A stretch of 64,000 bases of DNA from Phymatolithon calcareum. Its lineage: Eukaryota > Rhodophyta > Florideophyceae > Hapalidiales. Shown here in pieces: positions 42,790 through 53,610 of this stretch; the first letter of the stretch is position 1; each line of letters opens with the position of its first letter. The position numbers were made by a program, and so were the translations under genes. Under the pieces are notes generated by a model. That model was not told the origin of the DNA. It did no database searches and saw only the letters and a list, made by a program, of their open reading frames with translations. The DNA is taken from assembly GCA_977006965.1 (NCBI GenBank), contig OZ345363.1:1240001-1304000 (forward strand), given 5' to 3'.

Positions 42790-44152
42790 ATGAGACAATT
42801 CGCATTAACTGTCTTCGAAGACAAGTCACATCCGGAAAAGAATCCTTTCGAGAAGCTGCTACCTGCCATTGCGTTCTCCTTTTCGTACACGCGGTCACTC
42901 CCTGCTCATCCACGCCAACACAAATCTCCACTTCTCAGACATCATTTCCTGCGAACTTCGTTCACTTCTCGAACGGCTTACCGAATACGACCATCATCTC
43001 GGGGAGCCCGCATTGTCAAATGTTGCATAGACTCGAGCAAGGCGGTCGCTCAAGACTCAATTGTAACAGATTTCGCGAATCCCCCCTCCTCGACGCCTGA
43101 CTCAACAACCACAACTGCGGCGTCACAGGAGCATCGGCTTTCTCCATTTTTGCGAAAGGCACTAGCCATATTTTCAGGTCTGGGCGCATTAGAGTCTGCC
43201 TATCTCACCTTTGTCAAACTATTCTCCTCCCCGGGAGCAATCTGTGCCACACAGGGTTGTCTTGACGTTCTTGCCGGACCGTATTCCTCATTCCTGGGCA
43301 TTCCACTGTCAGCTTTCGGCATGGTTGCGTACTCCGCGTTTTCCTATCTCTCCGCATGGCCTCTCTTCGCGCGCGAGGAGGAACACTTCGTGGACGTCGA
43401 TGTCGGCACCACCGTCTTGCGATCCGCAGACGAGGTGTATCGAATTCGCGATGCTGTTACGAGACCGCTCATGCTAGCAATATGTTCCGTCATGGTTGTG
43501 TTCTCCTCGTATTTAATGTGGCTACTTACTTTTGTCATCAAGAGCATGTGTCCGTACTGCCTTTTCTCAGCCACTGATTCGCTTGTGCTTTTCGTTCTGA
43601 CGGCGGTTGTGGGACGCGCTGTCACGGGCGTCAAGTCGGCGCTTTCTATCGCTGGTGGGTCGGCGACTTTTGCGATATTGGCTGCGGGCGCTTCGTTCTT
43701 TATTGCCACTCCGCAGGGATTGCAGGCACAGATTCCGACGGAGCCTCAGTCGCCGCCAGAAATCACGCAGCGATCGAATTCAGACTCGATGGTATGTGTT
43801 TTACTTTGACTATTCTTTGTATTCGGTTTGTAGGTCAGAGGGATGAAGATGCTAACGTCCACGTTCGTTTCGTTTCTCGCTGCAGCGTATTGCGAAGAAG
43901 CTGGAGGCACACGACACGAAGATGTACGGCGCCTACTGGTGCACACATTGCTATGACCAGAAGCAGCGGTTTGGAATTCGCGCATTCAAAAAGATCAAGT
44001 ATATTGAGTGCGATAAGTATGGCAAGGACACTCAGTTCAAACTTTGTCGCCAAAAGCGCATTCCAGGGTATCCGACATGGGAAATTAGCGGCAAGTTGTA
44101 TCCAGGAGAGATTCTTCTTGAAGACCTTGAGAAGCTTGCGGAGGAACCATGA
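42790..44152 (+). CDS. LTO1: VKOR-thioredoxin fusion, LTO1-type thylakoid thiol oxidoreductase (join 42790..43791, 43886..44152)
   Basis: Joining two exons across a phase-0 GT-AG intron gives 422 residues. Residues 1-115 are Ser/Arg/Thr-rich and suit a plastid transit peptide. The VKOR domain (about 118-310) has loop cysteines C152 and C157 (ICATQGC), a conserved Ser/Leu-rich second helix, the redox pair C254-P-Y-C257 and about five membrane helices. A thioredoxin-like domain follows with W352-C-T-H-C356 and the cis-Pro region GYPTWE (395-400). Plant and cyanobacterial VKORs carry the same C-terminal Trx fusion and oxidise lumenal thiols to disulfides, for example during photosystem II assembly. 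All catalytic cysteines are present. It converges on the SAM-domain gene with about 250 bp between stops. Confidence 0.92.
43792..43885 (+). other. Spliceosomal intron in the VKOR gene (94 bp)
   Basis: The donor is G|GTATGT and the acceptor CTGCAG|C. Removing it joins ...NSDSM to RIAKKLEAHD in frame and links the VKOR and Trx domains, which otherwise lie in different frames. An earlier TTTGTAG at about 43833 would leave the Trx frame. Confidence 0.9.
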
Positions 44153-44400
44153 ACAGTGGCTACTGTGGATTTCCAAAAGCTACTTGTGTTATGCACGCAA
44201 CTCGTTTTGTCGATGGCACATTCCTACCTTGCGAAAATGAATTTTCAGTGTGCAAGGAGTTCGATCCCGTTGAGTTCTCCCCATGAACTCGCCCTGTCTG
44301 AAGGTGGGTGACGTGCGATTTATTCAAAAGCGTGCCCGAGGAGGCGACTAAAGTAATTTTACAGGTATAAGCATTTGTGTTGTACAAAGGTCGAGTCGCG

Positions 44401-45282
44401 TCAATAATTTCCAAATCGACTCTGCAAAGAAGAAACCCATCGCCAGACCTTAATCCGGTCCCCAAGCGGCATCTGTCCAAACTCCGCCTTGATATCACTT
44501 TCCGTAATAGTCAAGAGCACAGACCCATCAATCCGCTCATTCTCAAACTGAGACGCGTACATTCCCAGCCCAGAAGCCACAAGTTCGTCCACGACATCAT
44601 CAACAGTCCATTCCCCAAGTCTGGACACATTTCGCCTCCTTCTTCCGTCTCGTCGATGCAACTGTTTGTCAAAAGTCCGGAAAAGCTCATCACCAAACTC
44701 CGCGAACGCGCCGTCAATCCCGGATTTCCCGCGCAGATTGTCCGCATCCCTCTTAACATCGCGCGACACTGACGCACGCCCAACAAACCCGCTAATTGCC
44801 GCAATGACAATCCCAGCCACACCAGCGATGACAACCGCCTCCGCCAACAGGCGAGCAAACATGCCGAGTGCGAACAATGGTGTGAAAATCGCAACGTAGC
44901 CCAGACCACCCAGCGCCATTAACGCAAGCAAAATCGTACCTACTGTTGCCGCGACCGCCAGAGCGAGCGGCACAAATATCATTGGGAAGACGAGGAAGGT
45001 GAGCGCGGCGCCGGCATGAAATACAATTGAGACGATAGTGCTCGCGACAGTTGCGGCACCGAGCGCGACAGCCGCCATTCCGGCACGCTCCTTCGGCCCC
45101 GCGCGCCGCCAGAGCGCCGCCGTGTCCTCTACCAGAGCACTGAATTGGCGTCCGCGTAGACCGCGTTCATGGCGAGACCGCATCGTCATACAACGTCTCC
45201 TGGGCGACAGACAGCTCTTACCAGTGCGCGCCGGACGCAGGCCAGTCGCAAAGTGCGAGATGAACGCGGCTGAGAGGACCAT
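44401..45282 (-). CDS. Membrane protein with C-terminal SAM domain (293 aa)
   Basis: The first ATG in the frame is at 45282; the frame extends to 45330 only with GTG. Residues 1-45 are rich in Arg, Ser and Ala and could be an organelle-targeting peptide. Residues 66-170 form a nearly continuous hydrophobic block, about four helices rich in Ala, Val and Gly. A basic stretch (HRRDGRRRRNVSR) precedes a SAM domain at about 222-290, marked by WTVDDVVDELVASGLGMYASQF, IDGSVLLTITESDIK and GDRIKVWRWV. SAM domains mediate protein self-association or RNA contact. An organellar envelope or thylakoid location is an inference from the N-terminus. The gene is on the same strand as, and 287 bp downstream of, the next gene. 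Confidence 0.8.
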   Translation of the reverse strand: MVLSAAFISHFATGLRPARTGKSCLSPRRRCMTMRSRHERGLRGRQFSALVEDTAALWRRAGPKERAGMAAVALGAATVASTIVSIVFHAGAALTFLVFPMIFVPLALAVAATVGTILLALMALGGLGYVAIFTPLFALGMFARLLAEAVVIAGVAGIVIAAISGFVGRASVSRDVKRDADNLRGKSGIDGAFAEFGDELFRTFDKQLHRRDGRRRRNVSRLGEWTVDDVVDELVASGLGMYASQFENERIDGSVLLTITESDIKAEFGQMPLGDRIKVWRWVSSLQSRFGNY

Positions 45283-45569
45283 CTCGCGCACCAGGGGCTT
45301 CGCTGTGTACACGGACGGGCGTTGCCGCACGCGGCGAAAGTGCAGCGCGAAGGTTTGGGACTCTGAACTGTTCTGAGTTCAGTACACTGCAGTGTAGCCT
45401 AATTTCTGGTAGGATAATTCGCGGATCAGATCAGATATACAAAGACAGCGGTTGGGTAATTTGCCACGTAGAGAGGGTTGCGTGGTACGTGTATCTTGTG
45501 TGAAAGGGTCGATATACAAAAGAGGAACAAGAGCGCGCAAGATTGCGAAAGTTGTTTACTTTTTCTACC

Positions 45570-46781
45570 TCAACTCTGGTTAATGTTCTCCAAACTCTGC
45601 CAGTCCGCCGCAGCCGTCATAATATCCTCTTCTCCCTCTCCGATCGGAAAATGCTCCTGATTCTCCTGTCCACTTCCAGCCTGTTCTCCAGCCGCGCCAT
45701 TCTGCATCATCTGTGCACTCGCGATGCTCGATCCTGAATTTAAACGTCCGCGATGCCGGGAAAACGGCTGTCCGCCCCGAGCAACATTAGTCGCATTACT
45801 ATCGCCGATATTTGTAGTCATCCCAGACGACGCCAGGATGGCCGTGATAACCTCTCGAGTGTTCGCCGAAGGTGCGTCACTCGACAGTCCATTTCCGTCG
45901 TCCCCGGCCGAAATATTAGCTGCTACCGCATCAGATACAGATAGTGCGCGAGCCGCCTGAAAAGCGCCCTCGACCTCTTGGGCGAACTCGCGCTGCATCC
46001 GATTGTCCATCAGCGAGGCCAATGTTGTGGTATCTGTGCTTCCCTGCAACTGCTGTTCGGTAGCCTGGTCGTGCTGCGCAAGTTCAACGCCGTACACCAT
46101 TTGCTGACGCGCAATCGACATCATTCCGGCAGTAGCATTTTGCAGAGGCGTTGACGAGATTGGCGCAGGACTTTCCGACAAAGCTGCAGCAAGGGTGACG
46201 GAAGTTGGATTTGCAGCAGTAGACTGATCATGATTAACAGAACCATTGCCTTTTCGACGCCCGCGCTTCGACGGAGTACCCTTGGCCTTCTTCTCAGCCA
46301 GTTCGCGCAACTTCTGTTCCCTCCACCGACGCTGCGCGTCCTCCTGATCCACAAACATATCTTGCGACAACGCAGGAGCTATGTTTGCAACCGCTAGCAT
46401 CGCGCTGGTAGTCGCCCCGACCGAAGTCGGTATTCCAGAAACGTCTGAATACTGAAATTGATGGTCATTGCGGATATTGCCGCCTGAAAAAGCAGCTGAC
46501 GCTGCGGGAAGAGAGGCAGTATGGGCGTGCGGATAAACGGGAGATTGACCAGCGCCCTGGTCGTACGTCTTTGCGCGCTTTGGGCTGCGTTGTGCGGCAC
46601 CCAGGGACTGGCTCGCCGACTGATCGGAGTTAGCCTGGCGGGCGAGCTTCTTCTTGAGACGCAGCTCGCGTTCGCGCAGCTTTTTGTGACGCCACGCCTG
46701 TTGCGCTGCGTAGATGGCGTCCAAATTTTGCCTTTGCTGCTCTGTGGTTGAGAATCGGCGGAGTTTCGACAGTTCAATCAT
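45570..46781 (-). CDS. Unknown protein, basic coiled N-terminus and AT-hook-like motif (403 aa)
   Basis: The ORF encodes 403 residues from an ATG at 46781. Residues 1-50 form a charged helix (WRHKKLRERELRLKKKLARQ). Around residue 152 a second charged helix (QRRWREQKLRELAEKKAKG) leads into SKRGRRKGNGS, similar to an AT-hook. The rest is Ala/Ser/Thr/Gln-rich and low in hydrophobic content, so it is probably disordered and nuclear. No conserved family is recognised. It has no introns. Its length and even composition support a real gene over chance. Confidence 0.7.
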   Translation of the reverse strand: MIELSKLRRFSTTEQQRQNLDAIYAAQQAWRHKKLRERELRLKKKLARQANSDQSASQSLGAAQRSPKRAKTYDQGAGQSPVYPHAHTASLPAASAAFSGGNIRNDHQFQYSDVSGIPTSVGATTSAMLAVANIAPALSQDMFVDQEDAQRRWREQKLRELAEKKAKGTPSKRGRRKGNGSVNHDQSTAANPTSVTLAAALSESPAPISSTPLQNATAGMMSIARQQMVYGVELAQHDQATEQQLQGSTDTTTLASLMDNRMQREFAQEVEGAFQAARALSVSDAVAANISAGDDGNGLSSDAPSANTREVITAILASSGMTTNIGDSNATNVARGGQPFSRHRGRLNSGSSIASAQMMQNGAAGEQAGSGQENQEHFPIGEGEEDIMTAAADWQSLENINQS

Positions 46782-49422
46782 GTCAGCCCGGAAAATGACG
46801 TTGGTTATGAACGCCGCGGAGTGCGGGAAAACTTACCCTGGGGATGCTGTTGACCTAAATTGTCCATGGTTCGTGACGGGCAAAAGATGGAAGGTTGGTG
46901 ATGGGAAAGACGCCACGGCACGCTTGACGCATGCTTAGTCGGGGCCGTAGGCTGCCGCGGACAACCGACGCAGTTGTTGGCGGGAATGTTCCCTGCCCTT
47001 CGCCAACAGGACTGTTTTTGGGTGTGGATCCCGGCGCCCATAAAATTATTACGTTTTTCACAAAAAATTGAGATTTTTCGATTCTGATCATATCGGGACA
47101 GGCTGTTCATTGCACAATCTGGCGTTTCTTCAACATGTTGAAGCACTGTAACTTTACTGTAGCTCGAGAGACGCGCAGCTCAAGGGCTGTCTCATTCCGG
47201 CTTTACGTACATCTGAGGAATCAGTGGCAGAGAACAAGATGATGGCGACTATGCAGTACCGTTGGTATGTTCCTATTTTTCCGTTTCCGACCGATTCGAC
47301 AACAAATTGCGCCTGAGAAAGGCAGGATGGAATTACTCGTGGCGCAGTTTTGGAATAGACGTGAAACAGTCTGCGTCTAATCTAAACCCATGTGAGGATA
47401 ATATTTAGGAAGTACGTGAGAGATTGAGATAGATGACGACATTCGTGTTCTAAATTGATGGAAGAGACATTGCTGGATAGCATTCTCATGTGGTTCAGCG
47501 GGCTCCGTCCGATTAAGTAGCCCTTTGACAGACTTGACACTCTGCTGCCGAGCTGGTCGAATTGAGTGTAAAAACCACTCTTGAGCTAAATAAAGTACTG
47601 CACTCGCCAGAAACCAGCTTTTGTGTGAACTTACTGGGCTGTCGACTTAGCACCTTTAAAACAGAGCACGCTGCGAATTTGGGGCTTTCGATTGAAGCCC
47701 CGTCCACAGCACTATCCCTCGATAATACACGTACAGGCGTTGCGTAAGTGCGATATTTTGCTGTGCTCTTCTCCTGCGGAATCGCTTGGCGTCTCAGTAT
47801 TATGACCACACCACCAGGGGTACTAGAAATAATATTTTTATTTATTGGTAGCGACAGTGCAATAGGAAATGCAATAACCGGCGATTGCCTGCACTAAGCA
47901 TTACAATAAAGGATCTCAGCGCAATGTGAAAACCAATATCGAAAATCTACTTCACGTTCACATCAGGTCGTTGTACTCCGTATCTTCTTGCAGAAGTTGA
48001 TTAACTCGATCGCTTCTTCTATTTGACGTAGAAGTAGATATCACGTTCTGTTTCCATGACGAGTAATCCCAAACACTTGAATTGAAGCTCTACGTTTGTG
48101 ACAATGAAGGATACGGTACTATACGTACGAAGACCGTACAGACAGTGCATGTGTCCGGCGGACACTGTCCGCTCAACATAGTCAGACAATTTGCAATAAA
48201 CTTACGCATTGCAATAAGGTGGGTTTCTTGCATTTGCACTCCACTATCAGTATACTGCAATATATCAACTGACCAAAGAGGAGATTAATATCACTGAAAA
48301 AGCTCTAGACAAGCTACTCTTCTTCACTATCGTCTTTTACAACGACATGGAATAGACAAGGCGTCAATTGAGGAAATCTGATCAGTGGACCCCAAGCTTT
48401 TCCCTCCCTTTTTACGGGAGAGGGTTTTTGCAGCTAGGGCTACGAAGTTTAACCCGAGTTACAAGTATTTGAATAGATGATCGAAGCTGCAAAGTAGCTA
48501 CTGAAACGAATCTCCCTTGCAGTCTCATGAGTGTTACTGAGGGCGTTTAATAAATTCCAAATTCAAAAAAAGTATACTGCAATATATAGTAATTGCAGTA
48601 TACTGGATAGGACCCCTGCACACCACCCAAAGACTGTTTATGGACCAATTGCGTTGACATTGAATAAGCCGCTTTTACCAATACTCGCAGCAAAAGACAT
48701 ACCACGCACACTGCGCACTTTGTAGTCACATGCACATCGACATCCACTTTCTAGAGCGCACACGCCTTCTTGAAAATATGCATTAGACTGTGCACAGGCT
48801 CTCAACGTAATTTCTTGTTTGTGCACATTGTTTAAGATATGCACGGCTTAAATGAATAATCGATACACTGCTACGAGCGGGGAGCATCGGGCAAAGTCTC
48901 AGCGCGCATAATCTGAGAAAAGCTCGGCCACGCGATGCGGCCAGGCCTTCATTCCACAGCCCTAAGTAATCAGTAACTTCGATTCCCTCTAGTAAACTGA
49001 AGTCCGCAGTCCAAAAATGGTGAAGACAAGTAGCTTGTGGAGAGCTTTTTCCATGATACCAGTGGAGCAATGAGGCAATCAATAGCAATAGGATTTCTCG
49101 CAAGCAGTAGGAATTGCAAATTGATGTACTTCTGGCAATACCAATTGCAATTAGGACTCTGCGAGCTGTGGTAGGCGCAACGCAGATTTACCACTTTAAT
49201 CTGAAGGTCACTGCCACCTAAAGTAAACGGCACAAGTCCAATTTGCATTGCAATTGGAAACTATGCCCCAGTTAGCATTGCAATAGATAAACCTCCATAC
49301 AAAAAATAGAAAATTGCAATTCATTGCAATAACATTGAATTGGGACGATCTCTGTCTGGTACTCTAGGGGAGGTCTTGGAACATTAGAATAAACAAATCA
49401 GATATCCCTTACCGCGATGCTA
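46782..49422. other. Intergenic region rich in TGCAAT/ATTGCA motifs
   Basis: No supported gene. From about 47850 to 49335 the hexamer TGCAAT or its complement occurs about a dozen times, far above chance, often as ATTGCAAT or AATTGCAATT. AGTATACTGCAATATAT recurs (about 48249 and 48582). This may be an old AT-rich repeat or a protein-binding array. Confidence 0.45.
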
Positions 49423-49593
49423 TGGAAGAAGAAGAAAAGGAGATTTTTATTTAAAGTTTCTAAATCATCTGCGGACGCTTGGGACAACTTTTCGCGTGCC
49501 AAGAGAATTTGGCTCGATTCTGTCCGAGGAAGAGTTTCTCATTGTGGGTGTTCCACGGTTCAGTGGTCTACCCACCTCTGGTACCCTGAGGGG
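49423..49593 (-). mobile_element. Retroposon-like repeat R1, copy 4
   Basis: In reverse orientation it begins with a GAAGAAGAAG tail, then AGATTTTTATTTAAAG, GACGCTTGGG, CCAAGAGAATTTGGCTCGAT, TCTGTCCGAGGAAG, CCACGGTTCAGTGGTCTACC and ACCCTGAGGGG. It retains the distal 5' blocks. The LINE RT fragment starts immediately to its right. Confidence 0.75.
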
Positions 49594-50885
49594 TTTCCTG
49601 ATAATATCAGAGAAACTTCCTGAAGAGATGACAAGGATGGTTGCGTACCTGTTAAAACCATCGTGGGTCACATCAGCCGGAGACGAGACAGAAACGTGGT
49701 GTATCATCGACCGAGGAGTACCTCAAGGTTCTCCGCTTATTCCATGCCTATACAATATATTCATGCACACATTCGCAGAAGCCGTCTCCAAGAAAGACGG
49801 AAATTTCGCAGATAGCCCAGTGCAATTGTTCGCAGATGATGTTCAGCTTCGAGCGAAGACAGGTCGAGGAATGTAGAAACTTCTTGATATAGCGACCATT
49901 TGGGCAAGCGAAAATGGCATGAAATGGAACACAAAACCAGGAAAAAGCGAAATTCTTAAGTACAAAGGGCTTCAGAAGCACACTTTTTACTTGGCGGGAC
50001 GAGAACTACATCAAGCCTGGAGACTCTCGTATCTTGGGGTAAGCATGAATAACAAGGGTGTTACGGATGACACGGGCATAGCAAGAGTTCGAAATGCTGC
50101 CAGATGCATACATAAGCTTTGGGAGCTTAAAGTGAATGTTCGAGGATTCAAACCGGAGACATGCATCAGGATCTTTAAGTCGCTAATTATCCCGAAATGG
50201 GAGTATGCGTTACACTTTACTCCAATGACAAATCGATTGCTCTCGGCAATCGAGTCGGCAGCGGGCTTGTTCTACAAGAATGTTTTCGGAAAGTATGCCG
50301 AACACCGCCGGGACCGAATGCGAGAAGCGCCTTGAAGAAACAGAAGAGTACTTTGGAAGAGATGAGGACGTAAAGGAAGCAATGAAGGATATTGAATATC
50401 TCAAGATTTATGAAGACTTGCGACAAGCCCTTCAGAAAGCCTAGGAGAGATCTGTCACGAAGAAGAGGAGGAGAGAAGAAAAAATTAAGGTATGGGAAAA
50501 GGAAGAAGAAGGCAGATCAATGAAGATTCCTATTGAAGGCAAGCTACCAGGGATCCTTTACATAGGAGAAAGAACAACACATTTAAGGTGCCTAATGTTG
50601 ACATTCAACCGAGCAACCCTTTGGAGGAAATCAGTATTGGGTGCCTATTGTGGGATTACCGCGGTGATCGAACTAGTCGCCTTACAACGTACTCTAGCGT
50701 CGTCGAAGATGAGTACAGAAATTGAGGTTGAGTGCCAGAGACTCGCAGGAGCTCTTGCTGGCAGAGAACTACGAATCAAGAACGTTTTCAGTAGCCGGAC
50801 AACTTTAACTTAGAGATTATCGCAAGAGCTACCCCGTTACTCCAAGGTGAGGCTTTGGGAGCTCTCAAAATAAAATCATCAAATA
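49594..50885 (+). pseudogene. LINE-like retrotransposon, 5'-truncated second copy
   Basis: The frame 49496-49876 carries MTRMVAYLLKPSWVTSAG, GVPQGSPLIPCLYNIFMHTF and the catalytic LFADDVQL, then a TAG at 49874. After it the same frame continues at 49880 (about 152 aa to 50335): WNTKPGKSEILKYKGLQKHT, GVSMNNKGVTD, IFKSLIIPKWEYALHFTPM. A further piece (CEKRLEETEEYFGRDEDVKE) ends at 50444, and 50520-50813 begins KIPIEGK, matching the 3' end of the 20-kb LINE copy. The 3' end is about 50885 (GCTTTGGGAGCTCTCAAAAT). It lacks the N-terminal half and is interrupted, so it is inactive. Confidence 0.85.
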
Positions 50886-51137
50886 TCCCCCTGATAAATA
50901 TCTATTGATTTCTCGTTTTTTCTCATTGGATACGTGCGTCCCGTTGCCGCTTAGACTGCTATGTCTGGTAAAAATTTTATCTCTACTTCTTGGAAGGATT
51001 GGAAATAGGCAAAGAGATGGTTTATGGCATCTTAATTTTCTGTCGATACCAATGGCCTACATATACGTCTACCTCGATTTCCAGAGGAAGAAATAGAATT
51101 GCAACGCAATTATGTTTTATCTCGAAGTCCGTTATGT
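50886..51137. other. Short spacer between repeats
   Basis: AT-rich sequence with no recognised gene or repeat. Confidence 0.5.
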
Positions 51138-51734
51138 GCTAGAACGTCAGAACTTAGTAAACGCAACAGAGCTGTGTCCGTAATGTGCTGTCAGCGTGGG
51201 GAGCGTTCGCGGGAATCAAATTCTATAATGCTGCCGGGCCTGACCCAGCGCATCTAAGGAGCTCCATTCAGAGTTCGACCTTGTCAACCTCTGGACTTCC
51301 GCTTCCCTAAACCAATCTACAATAACAAAAAGTTATGGCAGGGTGAGAGAACAAAGGAAACAATTGCTCGATGCAGTCGAGCGGACAGAGGCAGATGCTG
51401 CACGGCTGCACCTTAGTTTCTTGCTGTTGAGATGCGAGAGGTCGAGGGATGGAAAGTGCTATCATCTTGAGCTCGGAATCTTTCGATACATTGGATTGCG
51501 GTTCACGGTTGGTCGCCGCTGGACAGGATCTCATGGCGGTTACTGAGGGCTACGAGCTGTGTATGATAAGATCGCCTCGTGAAACGGATTGTCGTGCGGC
51601 CAAACGATGCTGTGGTCAAACCTTATTGTACACGTGGTTCATTGTGTGCCGTTGCGCTTCCGCGCGCAGGACATTCATCTCTGTCCCTGCTTTGATGGTT
51701 TCATATAGGTTCTTCTGCGTTCCTGGAAATTGTA
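51138..51734 (-). repeat. Dispersed repeat C, copy 1 (about 600 bp, no palindrome)
   Basis: It is closely similar to 55287-55856 and partly to 54243-54395. Shared blocks include AATGCTGCCGGGCCTGACCC, GAGCTCCAT, GGTTGGTCGCCGCTGGAC (AGTGTTGGTCGCCGCTGGAC in the other copy) and GTTCATTGTGTGCC. The minus strand has partly conserved coding character (LYETIKAGTEMNVLRAEAQ; CSICLCPLDC), suggesting an eroded transposon protein. This copy lacks the internal inverted duplications found in the other two. Confidence 0.75.
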
Positions 51735-51946
51735 CTCCTTTTACTTCTTATGCCGCGGATTTCATGGTGATTCTGATTTTCGCATCGGTGGCTTGCACGA
51801 GCTCATTGCGCCATGATAGAAAGCCCAATGCGACATGAGATGGAGATAACTCTGCAAACAAGAAGAGAAACGGCGGCAAGTAACACAATAAGAGGATGTA
51901 GTGAAGTGAATAAGTACGTATTTTAATACGTATCAGTAGAATATTT
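51735..51946. other. Spacer
   Basis: The minus-strand peptide continues weakly (ALGFLSWRNELVQATDAKIRI), suggesting that the repeat C element extended here. Confidence 0.3.
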
Positions 51947-51955
51947 ATGATCACT

Positions 51956-52246
51956 TTTTTTATAATTCAAGTTTATTTTTAAAAAAGCCCCACATACTTC
52001 CGAAGATATGGGCAAGACTTCCTCTGATGCTACCTACCTTTGTGCAGCTCACGAAACGCCCGCAGAATGGCGGTCGGGAAAACTCAGGATTCAAGGTAAT
52101 CCTATCTCAGTCCTCTACGGGGTTGTTGGTGCTTGGACTCGACCGCTTTTTGCCTTGGCTTCTGCGAATCAATACAGGCCTTCTTCGTTCTCCATGCGTT
52201 TTATGAGTGTCTTGCTAAATAGTAAGAGCTCATCTAGCGCCTATTC
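51956..52246 (-). mobile_element. LINE-like retroposon family B, copy 1 (291 bp, 5'-truncated)
   Basis: Read on the minus strand it carries the end of an ORF (ELLLFSKTLIKRMENEEGLY), a 3' UTR with GCCCATATCTTCGGAAG and CTTTTTTAAAAATAAACTTG, and an A-rich tail (at the left end as T7). ATGATCACT flanks both ends (51947-51955 and 52247-52255), a 9-bp target duplication. The other copies share the 3' end but begin at different 5' points, as expected for LINE target-primed insertion. Confidence 0.8.
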
Positions 52247-52325
52247 ATGATCACTGAAACCCATAGTGATCCTTAACTTTTCGAAAAATGAGAATCTGGA
52301 ATAGGCAAGTTGAGGCATTAGTTTA

Positions 52326-52530
52326 CGGTTGACGTCTTATGCAGAAATGGAAAAAAGAAAAGTGAACGGTAGAATCTTCGATAGAATGCTCTGAACGAAA
52401 AGTGAAGTGGTGCTTTCGAGTATTACTAAGTAAGTCGGAAGCACCACTTCACTTTTCGTTCACAGAGCATTCTATCGAAGATTCTACCATTCGCTTTTCT
52501 TTTTCTCATTTCTGCAGAAGACGTCAACCG
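52326..52530. repeat. 205-bp inverted repeat (arms about 90 bp)
   Basis: CGGTTGACGTCTTATGCAGA ... GAACGAAAAGTGAAGTGGTG is repeated inverted on the other side of a spacer near 52428, ending ...GAAGACGTCAACCG. There are few mismatches. It ends one base before the next palindrome starts. Confidence 0.88.
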
Positions 52531-52531
52531 A

Positions 52532-52602
52532 GCGATTTTGACTGCGGCTTGCACGTTTGAAACTAAGTTAGTATCAAACGTGCAAACCGCAGTCAAAATC
52601 GC
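52532..52602. repeat. 71-bp inverted repeat (29-bp arms)
   Basis: GCGATTTTGACTGCGG(C)TTGCACGTTTGA and its complement surround a 13-base spacer, with one mismatch. Confidence 0.9.
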
Positions 52603-52687
52603 TAACAATAGGATACAATGGATGAAACCCAGGCCCTCGAATCTCTGCTAGTCCCATTGGGGGAAAGGCAAAATGATTGAATGAAGT

Positions 52688-52832
52688 GTTTTTATGAGCT
52701 CAAGCTCAATCTCCAGGCAATCAAACACCACTTCATATCGATTTCCACACTGACTCTTGATCTAGTCAATGTGGTAATCGATATGAAGTGGTTTTTCGAT
52801 TGCGTGGAGATTGAGTTTGAGCTCATAAAAAC
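52688..52832. repeat. 145-bp inverted repeat (arms about 58 bp)
   Basis: GTTTTTATGAGCTCAAGCTC ... ACCACTTCATATCGAT pairs with ATCGATATGAAGTGGT ... GAGCTCATAAAAAC, with a spacer near 52760 and several mismatches. Confidence 0.85.
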
Positions 52833-52921
52833 AGCGCCCAACATAGCTCTCCACTGGAGTCCTATGTTGGACTTTGGTGCTTATGAGCTCAAGCCAAATT
52901 TCGAAGGAGGTCGTACGGCTA

Positions 52922-52997
52922 GGCAGGAAAATGGTTGCCCAGTGAAGACAAATATCCACGTGGATATTTGTCTTCACTGGGCAACCATTTTCCTGCC
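52922..52997. repeat. 76-bp perfect palindrome without spacer
   Basis: A 38-bp arm beginning GGCAGGAAAATGGTTGCCCA meets its exact complement at CAC|GTG (52959/52960). No mismatch was found. Confidence 0.95.
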
Positions 52998-53004
52998 TGC
53001 CACT

Positions 53005-53550
53005 CTACTCGAATGGGTCTCCGAGGAGAACGAATAAGAGCAAATCGAGACCAATTACTACAAACATTCTGACTACTACTGTTGCTCAATCGCAGAAGAG
53101 TAGGAACGTGACCCGTCATGTCGCATAGAGACGTGGTACCGGGAACACCAAGGTACTTGAAAGAACATATTATCTGTTCTATTTTCATGTTTCTAATTCA
53201 TTGGACCTAAAAATTGCACTTGCGAAAGCTAGTATAGCATAGAGCAGTTGTAGACAAGACATTAAATAGTCAGGTCCTATATGCAGATAGGAGTACGTAA
53301 TAGAGCGACATGAATTTAGTGTGGTCGAGAGCAACCAGTTGTTGTGTGAACTTATTAACCTGTCCATGAGCACTCTGAGAAGGAATGCCTGATGCGAATT
53401 TGAGCCCTGTCTGACCGATATCGTCGCAGTAAGCTTTTCATTGGAACACCGTTCACCGCATTCCGCGACAAGCATTGCATTTCCCTATGATGCAGTGCAA
53501 TCGACTCCAGTGCACGTTCGCCTCAATATTTAAGTCTCTAATCCCACCTC
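53005..53550. other. Intergenic stretch, no supported gene
   Basis: Only short overlapping frames occur. No repeat homologous to the neighbouring families was seen. Confidence 0.5.
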
Positions 53551-53610
53551 GAACACCACCCTCTCTCTGCCAACACCACCTTCTCTCTGCCAACACCACC
53601 CTCTCTCTGC
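53551..53610. repeat. Tandem repeat 3 x 20 bp in the leader of the MDWE gene
   Basis: Three copies of CAACACCACCCTCTCTCTGC (one with T for C, one with G for C) occur head to tail. Degenerate versions (CCAACACCACTCTCTCTTTG) follow to about 53710. CT-rich repeats just upstream of an ATG could lie in a promoter or 5' UTR. Confidence 0.88.

Noticed and set aside
43834-43885. Alternative 3' splice site at TTTGTAG in the VKOR intron
   Set aside because: Using it shifts the reading frame and destroys the thioredoxin domain with its WCTHC motif.
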